DNA of 64,000 bases from Sitta carolinensis (taxonomy: Eukaryota > Chordata > Aves > Passeriformes > Sittidae), in contig CM063288.1 of the NCBI GenBank assembly GCA_032173965.1, forward strand, positions 14,550,501-14,614,500, read 5' to 3'. The notes under the pieces were generated by a model, which saw only the letters and a list, made by a program, of their open reading frames with translations, was not told the origin of the DNA and searched no databases. The position numbers were made by a program, and so were the translations under genes. This document shows positions 48,301 to 61,700 of the stretch, one piece after another; the stretch's first letter is position 1, and each line of letters opens with the position of its first letter.

Positions 48301-51300
48301 CTCTTGTGAGGTGTTAAATGCCACCAGTTACTCTTCCCTGCTGACTACAAACCCTTCCCTCCAGCATTACATGTTTGCTGCTTCTCCAGGCACACTTTCT
48401 AAGTGATGTAGGAGCGGGGAGTAGTAGTGAAATGAGTTGTTAACTCAGCTCTTGCAGCATTAGGGATGTCTCTGGTCTGGAGGAACTTGATGATGAAGAG
48501 ATCTGTGACTGTGTAGGGATCAGCCAAATGAAGCTGGTAAAAATGAGATCAGCCCAAGACTTTTCTTACCCTGGTATTCTTCCTACTGGTATTCAGTAGG
48601 AAGACTTAAATGTAAATATGATGATTGCAAGCACATGTGGCTGTGGCTGTCCATCTTGCGACCTGTTCAGTGAAAACTGAATTTATCTGTTTGCCAAGAG
48701 CAACATGCTTTTCCCTTTAACCCTCAGGAAGCCTTTCAGCTTTAGTCTGGCTGACACCATATGGTTTATTTAGCAAGGCAAAGCATGGTGAGGCTGAGGG
48801 AGTGGTGTGAGAGGCCGCAGCTGGGCGTTGTGAGAGACAGGAATGGGGCAAGGGAGAAAACGATTAGGAAATAGCAAGTGTTCTGGTGCAGAGTTTTAGA
48901 GTGGGAACTTGTAATGTTCAGTGGTAAATAGTTGGTTAATCAATGCCAGATTGTCTCTTGGAAGTAGTCTTAATTACTTTAGGCTGTGCCAGACACTGAT
49001 ATCCTTGAAACCTGAAAAATCCCATTAGAAGGTGCTTTCATTGGTCCTCAGCCAACATGTTTCACTGTGTGACAGGAGTGAGTGCCGATGGGCTGGGGCC
49101 ATCGGGGCAGCACTGGGGGTGCCCCTGGAGGGGTCTGTGTCAGGGCACCCTGTGCAGCTCGTGGAGCTTGCAGTGAGTTCCTTGCTCTGGGGTGGTGTCC
49201 CAGCTCTCCTACTTAGGCAGCAGTAGGAATGGCTGCTGCTGTTTTCCATGTGCTTTGGCTTTGTTCCTGTGCCCGTAGCTCATGCCAAGGCCTTCTGTAG
49301 TTGCGAAAAGGCTGGGCATTTTTCTTTCTTTTTAAAGAAGAGGTGTCCTGGCTCCTAGCCCCCTCACCAGGGCTGTGGTTGATTTTGGAGGCATGCATGT
49401 CACACAGCAGGTGCACTTAGCATTCTGAAGGTCACCCCTTGGCTAAGAGGTCTTCAAAACCTGTCTCAACGGGGCATAAAGGCCTGCACTGTGGTGTTAG
49501 GTCTTTCTGCTGACTTGTTCCTGTGGGCCGAGGGAAAGCTATGAAGCAGGAACAAGAAGATCACTATTTTTCAGTTTGATTTGGCATTCCTTGAAAAGAT
49601 CAAGCAGGGCACAGAACTGAACTATGAAGGTTGCTCCTGTAAGAAGTTGGAAATGGGCTTGATATATAAGTAGCATCTAAAAGGAAGTATAGAAATTCAC
49701 AGACATATGACTGGCTAAGAAACGTGATGATCCGTGTGTAGTCTCTGGCTTGGAAAGTCCCTTTGTAATTTGTTTCCAGAAGCAGAGGAGATGATCAGTC
49801 ATTACAGTCCTCCTGATATCAGCTGCTGGTCACAGAGGAGCAGCTCATTCCCTGACTGCTCCCTGTTTCCCTGGGAAGCAAAGCTGCAGAAGCCATCTGC
49901 TGTCCCCTCTCTCTGTCTAGGTCAAAGGGAGGGTCAGTGTGAGTTGTACAGCAGTACCTAAGTTCTCTGCCTTGCCTAACTTTGGAATATGGGGTGTCCT
50001 TTTGAGGATAACTTGAACTGGTGTTCCTACAGGTAGAATCCTGCTGGGGTCAATGGTAAAGCCTAAAGATGGATTTTTTTTGTAGGAAAGATGTCTCTGC
50101 TTTGTGCATATGAGCTGTGCTGGAGGAAGAGAGGAGGGTAGGGAGAGGTTTAGAGACTGTCATTTGCTCACTGCATTCCTCCCAAGGAATCCAGAAATTT
50201 GTCTTGTTAAAGGCAGTTTTGTTTTCCTCTCTAGTGAAATAAGAGTGCCTGAGTACCAAACACACAGGAACATCCGTTACCAGTTTGGGATAGAAAATGC
50301 AGGGTTTAATTACATTTTGACTCTCTTTCACTTCACTATTCAGATATTTCTTTTCCTGGATGTGAACTGGACTGGGACAGGAATGACCAGGGGAGCTCAT
50401 TCGGCTGCTGCTAGTACGCTTTGCTTTTTGCTCGCTTCAAGGGTGGCTTTTGTGTTTGGACATTGGAGAAAAGATACCAGGCAGCGGGGATAAAGGATGG
50501 TTGGACTCAGCACTGCAGCATGAAATCAAACTGGAACACAGCATTGGGAGAGCTGACAGTGCTTTGAATATCTTATTCTCGTAGGAGGAGGTCAGGCAGG
50601 ACATTGATGTCTGCTTCCATTGGAAGAGTTGAAAGCCACAGAGTTTACAAGGTGTGACACTGGTTGAAGAGGATTCTCTTGTACGTGGCAGGCAGGAGAA
50701 CAAGGAGCTGAGGTCAGGGCAGTACACTTGGGAGATGGCTGATAGGGGTGGAATGCATACCTGATGGGCATGAAAAGCAAGTGGTGGTGTAACTGAGGAG
50801 CTTCCTTCTGGGAGCCTGAAAGAGATTGTGGGGATTGCTGCATCACAGCCACGATACGTGGTGGTGTGATGAAGCATCACTTCAGCCACTTACCCTGAAG
50901 CTGCAGTAGTCCTGATTTCAGAGGTCATCCTGCATTTAGCAGGCATAGAGCTCTTGGGCTGCTTATGTGGGTTGCATTCTGTGTTAGTATTAAGCAGCAT
51001 AATGTATTTGTGTGCATTTGGTGCTCCATGACAGGTGGCCAGCTGAGTGGTCTCAGCCTCAGTCTACAGTGGGAGAAATACTTTCTGGGATGGTGCCCAT
51101 CCCATATCATGGCCTGAAAGCTGTGGAAGGATGCTGGGCATGGGCCCCTGTGAGGATGCCACAGGTCAGCTAACGTGCCCAAACTCTTTGCCCCTGGAGG
51201 CACCAATCCTGTTCTCCCAGTGGCTGCAAAGTACTTCGGGTGGCTTAGTGGAAAACCAGCCAGCTTTACAGCCAGTGCTCCTCTATGTTCCCAGCTACTG

Positions 51301-54300
51301 TGTGCCTGGCTTCTGGTTTCACAGGGAAATGGGCATATAGGAGCTGGCAAAGGGCATTTCAGCTAACCTCTCCTCAGTCTGGGGGCATGAAGGACCCTTG
51401 TACTTTCTGGAAGGAATTCAAGCACTGCATGCATCAAATGCAGGCTTCCTGAGCTGGGCTTTTCTGTTGTTCAGGCCACCTGGAAGGATGTGCCAGAGGA
51501 GTCTCACAGTGTGATTGTTTGTGAGCGGTAGCTGGCACCAGCACAGCCTGCACTGGGTGGTTGGAGTGGGACATGGGGGCTGTGTTTTGATTCTGCTTTT
51601 CCTGTTTGTTGTAACTTGGCAGAGGCAAAGTTTCAGAGACAGCAGGAGCAGCAAGATCGTTTTCCTTTTCTTTCTTCCTGACATGTACTACACACCTTCT
51701 GTCACTAATTCTGATTTTTTTGCTGGGGAAACAGTGTGGGAAGGATTGGTGGGGTTGAAGCCTGCAGCTCTGAAGCACATAAACCAGAATATTTAGCATG
51801 GGGTTTATTGTCTAGAGAGGAGACTTTCCTAAAAGCAGCCCCAGAGACTGTGAGCAGCTGTCACAGTGGCTTTTGTTCCTGCTTCAGGTGGGATTTCAGT
51901 GGAAAAAAAAATTGAAAAGGAAGAATGAAAAAAGAAGCAAACTTCAGCCACACAAAGCCCTTTCCCCAAGGCCTGTTCAGAAAATGGAGATAAAGCAGCA
52001 ATAAAGTCAAGTGCTCAATTAAGCCAGATGTATGTGCTTTAAAACACTAACAGATGTGGCAACAGTGGCTCCAATGAAGTGGAGCTTTATGGACCAAGTG
52101 TAGTGGAGGTTGCTGCGGGTGCCCATTCTTCCTGGTGGGGAATAGTGCAGGAGTGCTTTTGTTCTGGGGACTGATGAAAGGGGGTATGTAGCTGCTGAGG
52201 GCTGTTGTTCCCCACTGTTCCTCCTTGGCTCCTGCTCCTTGCCTCTGAGATGGCTGTGCTTACAGTGTCTTCCAGTTGTGGCGGTCTGTCTGAGAGCAGT
52301 GCGAGTTACAGCACTCCAGGGCAATCTGCCTACTGACAGCCTCCCACCTTAGGGCTCCTGGGACACTTCAATGCCCCCCTTGGTGAACTCCTTCCCCAGA
52401 CCCTATGCTTGGGGACTTCCATGCCCTTAAACTTCTCCTGCATTTTGCTTTGAAAATTTGGGTGCTCCAAAATACCATAGATAAAGGCCAGGTAAAACCT
52501 GTTGCATGCTGTACAACATGAGCAGAGTGCAGTGTGAGCCATACTTGCTGCAGAGCAGCTGGCTGGGCTGTGGCTGGGGAGGCTGAGCCACGCCAGACGT
52601 ACACCATATTCAGGGCTGGTTTGGAGGAGGATGTAAACACCTGTATGCCACAAGCCAGCTTATGGCATTTGGCATTTTGGGGTGAACTCTGTGGAAACAC
52701 CAGTCCCTCTTGAAGCTGGGTAATTCCCTGTGATTCCTTACAGAAGCTCAGTGTTTCACTATTTAGGTTGTTTACAAAGGCAGGGGTGGTTTTCTCTAGC
52801 TTGGGGGCCATCCCCAAGTGTATTATCAGATCCCACTTTTTCAAGTGTTCTTTGCCACATGCCTGGATCTCTTCCAAGGCTTTAAGTAGTATCCAGATAG
52901 TCTGGCCAAGAAAGGGGTGCTGTACAGATCAGGTGTAAAGCAGGGTGCACCAGGGTGCTTGGTGCTGAGTGTGCTGGCTGGCTGTACACAAAATGCTTCT
53001 TTGAGCTGTTTAAATGGAGAGCTGACTGATGTGCATCCCAGCTTCTGTTGCAGTGGTTCAGCTGGGTTATGATGTTTGTTTCCATCACTGTGTTCTGTGG
53101 TGGTCTGTTTCTTAAGCTTTGCGATGCCTCCATCCTCCTTGGGAATGCTGCTACTGATGTTCCCCTGTCTTTTCTTCCTTCCTCTACCACAGTTTTATGA
53201 CTCTCTCTTCCTGCCTTTTGCTCTGCAAACTCTTGAGGTTTGAATTTGGGCAACTTCATGGGTGGCCCAAAATAGAGAGTCATTTTCAAACCAAATGAGA
53301 TCCAGCCCTTTTTTCTATAAAGGCAAGAGACCAAAGCAACAACATCAGAGTAAAGCAGCAGGCTGCGTGGCACGGCTTCTCTCGCACCTGTGGGGAGGAA
53401 ACTTCCCCTTCTGAAGGCCAAGTGGCATGGATGTGGCCATGCTGTAGGCTCTGGAGGTTGGAAGTCACTGAGGGAGACTGTAAAGGTACCTTGCATTATT
53501 TGCATGTGCATGGCCCTTGTATGCCACAAATAGTTACTACAGATCAAATTGCTGCCTTCTGGTAGAGTGTCCACGAGTTTGAGCGTTTCATTGTGTTCCT
53601 GCATGTGTGCACGTGCCAGTCAGCAGTGGGATGAATCTGCAAAGCCTTAATTTTGTCAAAGCTCCTGGTTATTTCAGTAGCTGTGTTGTATCAGTGAAGA
53701 CTTTATAATTAGAGAGTGGCAGTATGCACAACAAATACACATGCAAGACCTGGTTCATGGAGTACTTGAACACAAATGTTCATATTCAGCTCTGCCTCTA
53801 GTTGGGAGAAGGGCGAAACAAGGGTTAAAGAAATTGAGCAAAGTGACTGCAAAACTGACTGAAATAGTGCCCCAAGAACAGATGACCAAAGTGTTTTGAC
53901 ATAACCTGAAACAACTGTGGTGTTGCTTAGCTTGGATGTCAAATGAGAAAAAACACAATCTGGGAACAGCTCAACTTGTGGCTTAAATGTGGAATATAGC
54001 AACTAAGTAATAGCCCTCATGAGGAGGGAAGATAATGACTGTGTAAGTGCTGGAGGCAGCTGGGAGATGCTCCTGGGCAAAAAAGATTCAATTAAATTGC
54101 AGCAGATACTCCCTCTTTCTACCTCCAGTACAGTGCTCTGGTTTTATTTGGAGGTATGCAGGTTTCTGGGGAAAAAGCAAACAGGGTTTGCGTTAAGGGC
54201 TGGTGCATGGCTCAGGGGCTGTGTGGGGACAGTGGGTCCAGCAGACCTTAAGGTGACACTGATGGTATTGGTTGTTGGGCTCTGACAGAATTTCTGAGAA

Positions 54301-54913
54301 GGTATGAAGAAATTACTGTAATAATAGTGTGTTTTGAAAAAGGCAGACTTTGAGGAAATGTGTAATGAGATTTGGGTGGGTGGTGAGGGGAGACCTGGCC
54401 TGAACTGCCGTCTGGAAAATTGACTTTGGAGAGGTGAGATGTTATTTAAAAACCAGTAATACAAATGACTGAAGTTCATTCCATTTGTATGCATAATAAC
54501 TGGAGAAGCCAACGTGGCTGAGGAGGGAGTGGAGCAATACCAGAGGTAGGTGAGAGATGGCTCTCAAAGGCAGGTGAAGCACCTTTTTGTGTTTTAAGTG
54601 TTTTTTGTTTTATTTGTGGATTGGGTTTTGTTTGATGGGTGTTTTTTAATTTTTTTATTCCTAGTTTAGAGGCTTTTCCGCCTTTCTTGAGGGCGCAAGG
54701 TCAGACTTCTGGCTGTGCTGTACACAGCCTCCCCAGATAGTGCAGTACTCTGCAGGCTCCTCTGATCATGCTATGTCCAGAGCCACTTCCCCACCAGCTG
54801 TTGATCCTGATGTGGGGTGTGAACAGGCACCAAATGGTCACTTACAAATCAGTGAATTGCAGTTGGGCTTCCAGAGCCAGAGGACATCTTTTTGGTGAGC
54901 TTTTGTCTATCCT
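45351..54913. other. IGFBP2 intron 1, later part, no exon recognised
   Basis: No convincing exon, RNA gene or mobile element was seen. It includes the T-rich tract at 47811-47881. Two abutting open frames on the minus strand (53604-52882, 240 codons; 52877-52368, 169 codons) match no family I know. Confidence 0.5.
47811..47881 (+). repeat. T/G-interrupted poly-T tract
   Basis: About 71 nt consist of T runs broken by GG or G, with a central run of 25 T residues (47841-47865). It is a simple repeat whose exact length is uncertain. Confidence 0.92.
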
Positions 54914-54977
54914 TGAGAATGCTGTTCAGGACCCTCAAAAATGCAGGAGAATGCTTCAAGTCCCTTCATTTACCAAG
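54914..54977 (+). repeat. 64-bp inverted repeat, left arm
   Basis: This arm matches the reverse complement of 56381-56444 at 62 of 64 positions. It runs from TGAGAATGCTGTTCAGGACC to CCCTTCATTTACCAAG. The two differences are both A/G, within CTCAAAAATG versus CTCAGAAGTG. Similarity ends abruptly at both edges. The family is unknown to me. Confidence 0.95.
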
Positions 54978-56380
54978 AGAACAGGCAGAGGACATTGTCA
55001 GAGACTATCTCCCTTAGTTTCATATATGAAAGAACCCACAAAATTTCCTTCAGCCACCTCTCCTTGAAGCAAGATGTCTTGTATTTGGCTAAAGCACCCT
55101 ATCCAAGAGACAGGGACAGATGTGAGTACTTCCTATAGTAGTCTATCTCTTGTTTGTGCAGGTTCCAAACTGATCTTTGGCAGTCTGTCTCCACCTAGCA
55201 TAGTGTTTGCTTGTTGCCAGCTGCACATATAAAGGTAATAATTTAAAAATAGAATAATAGTCTGAAAAGGTCCTGTATATTATAATTTTTCCCAAAATGT
55301 GTGAGGGAGGCAGAAACATTTAGTGTGATTTTGAAGAGTTTCTTGTTTGTGATTGTGTGTCCATCAGATAAGAAGTCCTTCATCAGTTCTTTGTGGCAGG
55401 CTGCAGAGCATCATACCTGGGAATTAGCCTTGTTCAGATTCACAGCTCCTGTAATTCTGACAGCATCTGGCTCTCCTGCAGGGAACAAAGGTGCAGCAGC
55501 CCAATGACAAACAGAGATCATCTAGATAGTAATGAACATTCAGGCACCCTCATGGAGGCTGCGGTAAAAAAAACTCTTCTGTGCTTGCATGCTCTGGACT
55601 GTGGGATGCAAAAGCCCTGATTTGTACTCGGGTTTAGAGATGAGCCCATGTTTCCATTGTGGAAATACAGATATTCATACACATCAGTTAAACCTATAGG
55701 AAATGAATAAGGTGGTTTTGTGATTCACTTTTATTCTGGAAATTCATAGGAACCTAATCTTATAGGTGCTGATCTTATACTAGAGGTTGGTTCAGGCTTT
55801 TTGGGGTGCCTGAAGACCACACAGATGCATGTGAATGAGCAGGAAAGGAGAGCAGAGACTTGGCCTGGTAGGATTAATGGCTTCTTTCATTCAGGCAGAA
55901 GCCTCTAATGAATAAGTAGTAACTACTCTGGGGATTTTACAGACAGGGTCAATGTCAAATTGGGAAGCTGCAGTGCAATTAATTTAAGCTGGGAAGTGTT
56001 TTCAAGTTAATTCATTTGGTTCTTCTGGGAAGGTTGGAGCTTTGCAGAAGGCTAATTGTAGAACTGTGTTGAAAAGGCTGAGATACGGTTCACTAACAAG
56101 GGGGAATGCTTTTATGGTGGCAGGGAGCTCGGAGAGCCTCACTCAGCAGAACCTTCCAAACACGTTAAAGGTCTTTCCCCTGAGCATGCTGCCTTCACAC
56201 ATACTGAGGTTAAGTACATGCACAAAAATACTGTCATCAGCCATGAGATGAGACCCTCTGGCTCCTCAGCATCAGCTTTTAGGTAAGTCCAGAGTGTCTC
56301 TGCTGTAGGTGTGCACTGGGATGCACAGCAGCTCCACGCTTGGAGAAGTGGTGAAAGAAAAGCAGGATTTTAAGTGGAAG
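54978..56380. other. 1,403-bp spacer between the 64-bp inverted repeat arms
   Basis: This DNA looks unique, with no coding potential above chance (open frames at most about 75 codons) and no recognised element. The spacer could be the body of a fold-back element or ordinary intron sequence between two independent insertions. Confidence 0.6.
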
Positions 56381-56444
56381 CTTGGTAAATGAAGGGACTT
56401 GAAGCATTCTCCTGCACTTCTGAGGGTCCTGAACAGCATTCTCA
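56381..56444 (-). repeat. 64-bp inverted repeat, right arm
   Basis: This is the reverse-complement partner of 54914-54977 (62/64 identical). On the minus strand the arm is immediately preceded by ATGGTAAG, a splice-donor-like word, which is probably coincidental. Confidence 0.95.
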
Positions 56445-57723
56445 CTTACCATTCTTGGCACATAGTGAACAGCTGGTGTGGGAGAGAGCAGAATGTCTCA
56501 AAAAATACGTGCAGGCTCACTGCTGTCAGGAGGAAGGCTGGAGCAGACCTTCCCCAGCCGTGGTTTGTGCCTTGCTGGGTCTGCACAGAGTAGACTGGTA
56601 ATGTGCTACACAGCCCTTCAGTCAAATAATTTGGAAAGAAAGCTAACAAAACAAACCCTGCTATTTTGTCTCTCTTCAGCCTGGTTGCACATTTCCATGA
56701 AATGGTGGAAACTTACTATTTTTGTGAATTGTGTTCCTGTTTGAGATGCAGTTGGCATTTGCTGACGTGTTTGTAGATATATTGGGAGGTGGAGGGGGAG
56801 GAGAGCTAATAGGGAGACAGGCAGTCATACAAACATACGCACATGCAGAAACACATAGAGGCAGGCTGTGTAATTGCACAAGTCCTGTATCCTTGGGAAA
56901 CCAGTCTACAAACATGGTTAAAAAAAATTAAAAAAAAGACTGTTTGAAGTAAAACCCGGGGGAAGGAACATCTCGGTCCCTCTTCTATCCTCATCTGACA
57001 TCAGCTTCATGTCAGTATTGCTTCTCCCTCAGTGCTGGAGGGTTTTGTGTGCAGAGGTGCACAAGTGTGCTACAGGGCACTATGAAGTGATAAGAAATTT
57101 TCCTCTGGCTCTGGACCTAGGTGGATGAAGGAGGGAAAGTTGACCTCTCCAGCCACCAGGAATAGGCAGAGAAAAGAGAGCGAAGCAGGCTGCTGAAAAC
57201 TGTGCTGCCCGGAGTCAGTGTCCCTGGCACTTCAGAGGAGCATAAAGCATTTCCTGTAGGATGCCTGAGTCAAAGAAAAGCACTGGGTGCCCCTTGGATC
57301 ACCCCTCGGTGCCAGCTGCTCAGGGCAGGGAGAGGAGCTTGCTAAGCAACCCCTGGCCAGAACATGCCGTTCCCTCCCCAGTCCTGCCTTCCCTGCTAGT
57401 AGAGATGGGCTGAAAAGATCTCATGGCAAAGAAAGAAAAAAAATAAAAAGGGTATTTGCAGAGCCCTAGGGCTTTTGGCCCCAGGAGATCTGAGAGTGCT
57501 TTGTGGACATCTTATCACAGAGGTAAGCAAGCTCTTGGACACCAATGCAGGAATTTTCTGGCTGTGGTGTGCAATTCCTCAGTGATACTGAGCAAACTGA
57601 TGTGATGAAATAACCCTGGGAGTGCAGGAAGGCAGAGAGTCTTGGAGGGCTCTTCAGCAGGTGGAGAGATGCTCTGAAGTGATCAGTGTCCCATGGAAGC
57701 CTGTGTTTCTGAGAGATTGAGAT

Positions 57724-57743
57724 GACTGGTCTTCAGACCAGTC
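57724..57743. other. Short perfect hairpin
   Basis: GACTGGTCT (57724-57732) and its reverse complement AGACCAGTC (57735-57743) are separated by two bases. No terminator or RNA role is implied in this eukaryotic intron. Confidence 0.85.
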
Positions 57744-58765
57744 CTCCCAAAAGCTGGGTGGCACAGACACCTCTGGACTTTTAAGTCCTTTGCAACCAAA
57801 TCAACAGCTTTAATGTGACATGTTCCCTGTGCAGAACTTGGATAAGGCTAAGCAGAACAGGCTGCTGGCGGAGGAGAGGGGAAGCAATATGGAGGAGTCC
57901 CTGTACTTGAACCCAGAAGGGGTCATGCATAGCTTTTCCCTCTTCAGGTCTGTCAATGGCTGTTAAACACGTCTAGATTGAACAGCTTTGCTTTCTGAAC
58001 TGCCATGGCCAGGAGCAGAGCAGAAGAATTGCTCTGTAGTTGTCTTCTCTTCTTCCTGAGCATCCATGGTTGCTCTCTGTGAGAGATGCTGTTCCAGGGC
58101 AGGTGATGCCCTTCTCCAATGTGAACCCTTCCATTGCCCACTCTCCTACACAGCCCATTGCTTATGCTCTCTCTGTAGCATTTCCAGATGCACTTTTGTG
58201 CAAAGTGAACTTGAGCGGGTGCTTTGGTTTCATCTATCTCTGGACAGCTGCATCCAGCTTGGCTTGATGATGCTTAGGGCCAGACCATGTATCAGTGCTC
58301 CCCCATCTTCCCTGTACTGCCAGCTGAGTGTGGATGGATGCTGTGCCATGGCTTTGTTCTTGACAGGTTGTCAGTGCTAATCAGCAAACCCTATGTCCTT
58401 TTTGGGGATAGGGGTGGGCTTTGGTCTTGGTGGCTCCTGCTGTGAGGAAATTGCAATGCCAGTATAATCCTTGTTTGCAAAGTTTTTCTGAGGTTTCTGA
58501 GTTCCAGGTGATAACACACACCAGAGCTGTTGCACCTTTGCCCAGGGCTCTTCTAGAAGTACTTTGCAGACCGATGAGACAGAGGTCACTGGGGCTGTGG
58601 TTGGGGCTTGTCTTCCTCTTTCCTACCTTCTTACAAGTTTCTTCTTCCACTGGGGCTGTTGTGCATATGAAAGGTCAGGCTTAAAGGCTCTCAAGCTGCA
58701 CAGGACAAGCACTGGCTTCCTGGCACACACAGCTCTGTGCCTTACAATAAAAAGTGGCAAGCAAT

Positions 58766-58796
58766 ATTAACCTGAATTAACCTGAAATTAACTTGA
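58766..58796. repeat. Triplicated ATTAACCTGA
   Basis: Two exact 10-bp units (58766-58775 and 58776-58785) are followed after one A by a third with a C/T change (58787-58796). It is a small tandem repeat. Confidence 0.9.
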
Positions 58797-61700
58797 AATG
58801 TTAGAACTTGCAGACACAAAAAGCTAAAAGAGTTGGAGGCAAAAAAAAAAACCCAAACCTAGATAAGATGGATGACACTGCTTAGGGTGGAAAAATCTCT
58901 TCATGGATGCTGCATTCCTGTAACCCCAAGTGTGGTCACTCCTGTACATGGTGCAGTGCCAGGCCAGGACCTGGGCTTCTGGATTTGCCCATATATTCCC
59001 TGCATGGCTTTGGGCAACACTCTCAAATATTTCTGTGCCTTTCTTTTTCTTTACCATGTGCAATTCAGGATGAACATCTTCCTGTCTTCAGGGTAATTCA
59101 TGAACTGCAAAGTCCTTAAGAGATCTTCAGAAGGAAAGTGGACCCCCAGTTAGTGGGGTTTCAGGCAGGGTGTTGAAAGGCCACTTGGGTGAAACTTTCT
59201 GTGTGTCTGGGACCTTAATCAGCATTTAAACACTGTACAAACACTCCAGGCAGATAAGCAAATGCATACGAAACCCTCTGTAGGAGCTGTTGATGAAGGA
59301 AAGAAAGAGCAGGAGCAGCCCTGGAGAGGGCAGCTGCAGTCCTTGGCATGGTGTGTGCTCCCCGTGATAGAGCCTGGCCCTCCCATGCTAAGTGAGTGCT
59401 ACTGGCTCCATCCCATTCTGCAGCCCAGATACACTTCAGGGCTCTTCAAAGGGATAAAAATATATTTTTAACCTGAGCTAGCTGCCTTTTTTTTGTGTGG
59501 TACATTTTTTCTTGTAGCTCTAGAAGTGACAGGTTGTTTTTCAGCCCCTCTGTTTCTCAGCTGTCTCCACGGAGGTGCCTAGAGGTCTCACACCAGATTC
59601 CCGAAAATTTTAGCACTGGAAATTGGTAGTCGCTTTTGAAAATGTTGGCAAGACGGTGCAGCTCCCTACAGACATTAACTGATGGCCATTTGAACAGGCT
59701 TTTTCCTCAGCCAAGTCCTCGCCCCATAGAAGCGAGTGGGAATTTTCCTTGAAAAAGGCCATAAAGAAATTGTTTTCTTGGCAAGTAGAGAGGTGTTTCA
59801 CGGACTCTGCATCAGCATTTAGGAAAACTTCAGCTATCTGCTTGCCACACTTGTCCCACCCTGCACAGAGCTCTCTACCTTTTGATCTGAAATAACACAG
59901 TAGACGTTTTCTACATGCCATAGGAAAGAACTATAAAGCAATTGTTTTGGAGTTCGGCACCACTCCCTTCAGATATATTTAGTGTGAATTGAATTTGGTC
60001 AGTAAAAAGGCATTGGCCAGGATGACAGACAGATAGATTAGGGCTCTGTGTCTTGAGGCTATTACATACCTGCCCATCCCATGCTAGTAGGGGTGTTAGG
60101 TGGCTTCATTAGTTCATGGATTGTAATTAACAAGCATGACTTGCAGCTTTTGGGCAGCATTAAAAAGCATTATCTGGCTGTAAGAGGGGTTTGTTTGGCT
60201 TGTGGCATGCTCTGTGCTGTCCTGACCTCAAGTCTTTATCTTTCCACTCTTCTTGTTGCTCCCTGGCCCTTTTGCTCTTTCAAATGTGGTCCATCACACC
60301 TGGTGCTCAGCCTTCTCCTCTGCATGCAGCTTGTCCTGAAAGAAATGCTGGTGCACTGCACGTGGGGCCAGCATCTTCTGTCTCATCTCCCTTTCCCTGT
60401 GATGAAGCCACCCCTTGAAGCTCCAAATCAGGATAGCTTCTCCTAAGAGCAGATTTGGGAGAGGGAAAAGCTGCGATGGGTCTCTGCCATCAGCCCCAGG
60501 TGGACCAGTCCAACTTGGCAGCAGGGTCAAAGGCATAGCTCACCGTGGCTGACTTTGCCTTAGAGAGGAGAGCTTACAGTCAATAGCAGCTAGACCTTCC
60601 TGGCTGGTGATCCAGTCTTGCTCCTGTGATGGTGCCTGGGGAGCCAAGACCAATCTCTCCCGTCCCTGGGTGTGTTCATGCACATTGGCTTGCACACTCC
60701 ACTCCCATCAGTGGTTTTCTTTGGGCTGATATTTGTTAGCATTGGAAAGTGAGAAAATGAGCAAAAATATTATCAGAAGCAGGTTTTGTGAATGAATCAG
60801 CCGAGGCTTACCAGCTCGCCTGCATTTACTAGCACAGTGCTTATTTGGGCAGATGTCTATATATTTTAGTTGGAGGCAGGAAGGAGTGAGAATGGATGGG
60901 GGAAGACATCACTTCCAGTTTGCTGCTTTTCTGTCAGTTTGTACCATCTTTTTCTGAATGAAGCAGGGGATTGTGGTGTGTCTGAGAAGCTGCCCTGCTG
61001 CTGCCCTTGTGCTGCTGTTGTTGACAACTTGGGGGGCACCAAGGAAGGGATCACAAAAGAGGCTAAAGAAGGCTAAAACTCTCCTAAGCAGCTTGTTGAG
61101 GATCAGGATCTGGCCAGCCTTGCCCATCTCTTCATGGTGCTTTATTTGATCTTCTCTAAAGGCAGCCTCATGGCTGCCTCTCTTCTCACTATGTGTTTCT
61201 AATTAATGGGGAGACTGGTATATAAACAGAATACTCCTGCTCAAAATATTGCTTGTCTGACTTCTAGGATGATGGCCAGATGGCAATCACCAGACAGCAG
61301 CCTAGACTTCGAGCTTGCCCATCTGGCTATCAAACCTGGTCTCAGTTCTCATCTGGAACCAGAACTGAGGAAAGTAATGGACTTTGCCAGATTGGTTTTG
61401 CCCCATGTTTGCTTTTCAGTTGCTACCTAAGCAGCTAAAAACTTACAGACCAAATGCATTTAGTATTTCTGGAAATTGTGAAGAAGTTAAAAAAGATACT
61501 GGACAAATCCACTGAGGGATGGGTCTTTTGGTGGCTTTTGAATCCTGTGGGTCAGATGCAGTCTTCAGCCATGAAAGCGCTTTTACTGCTAGTCTGCAGC
61601 ACAGACTGGGAATGGCCCTGCTCCCAAGCAGCTGCTGATGGTCTCTCATGAATGGCAGGCTAGGCTGGGTGGCTCCTTGATCCAGCCCACCTGAGCCATC

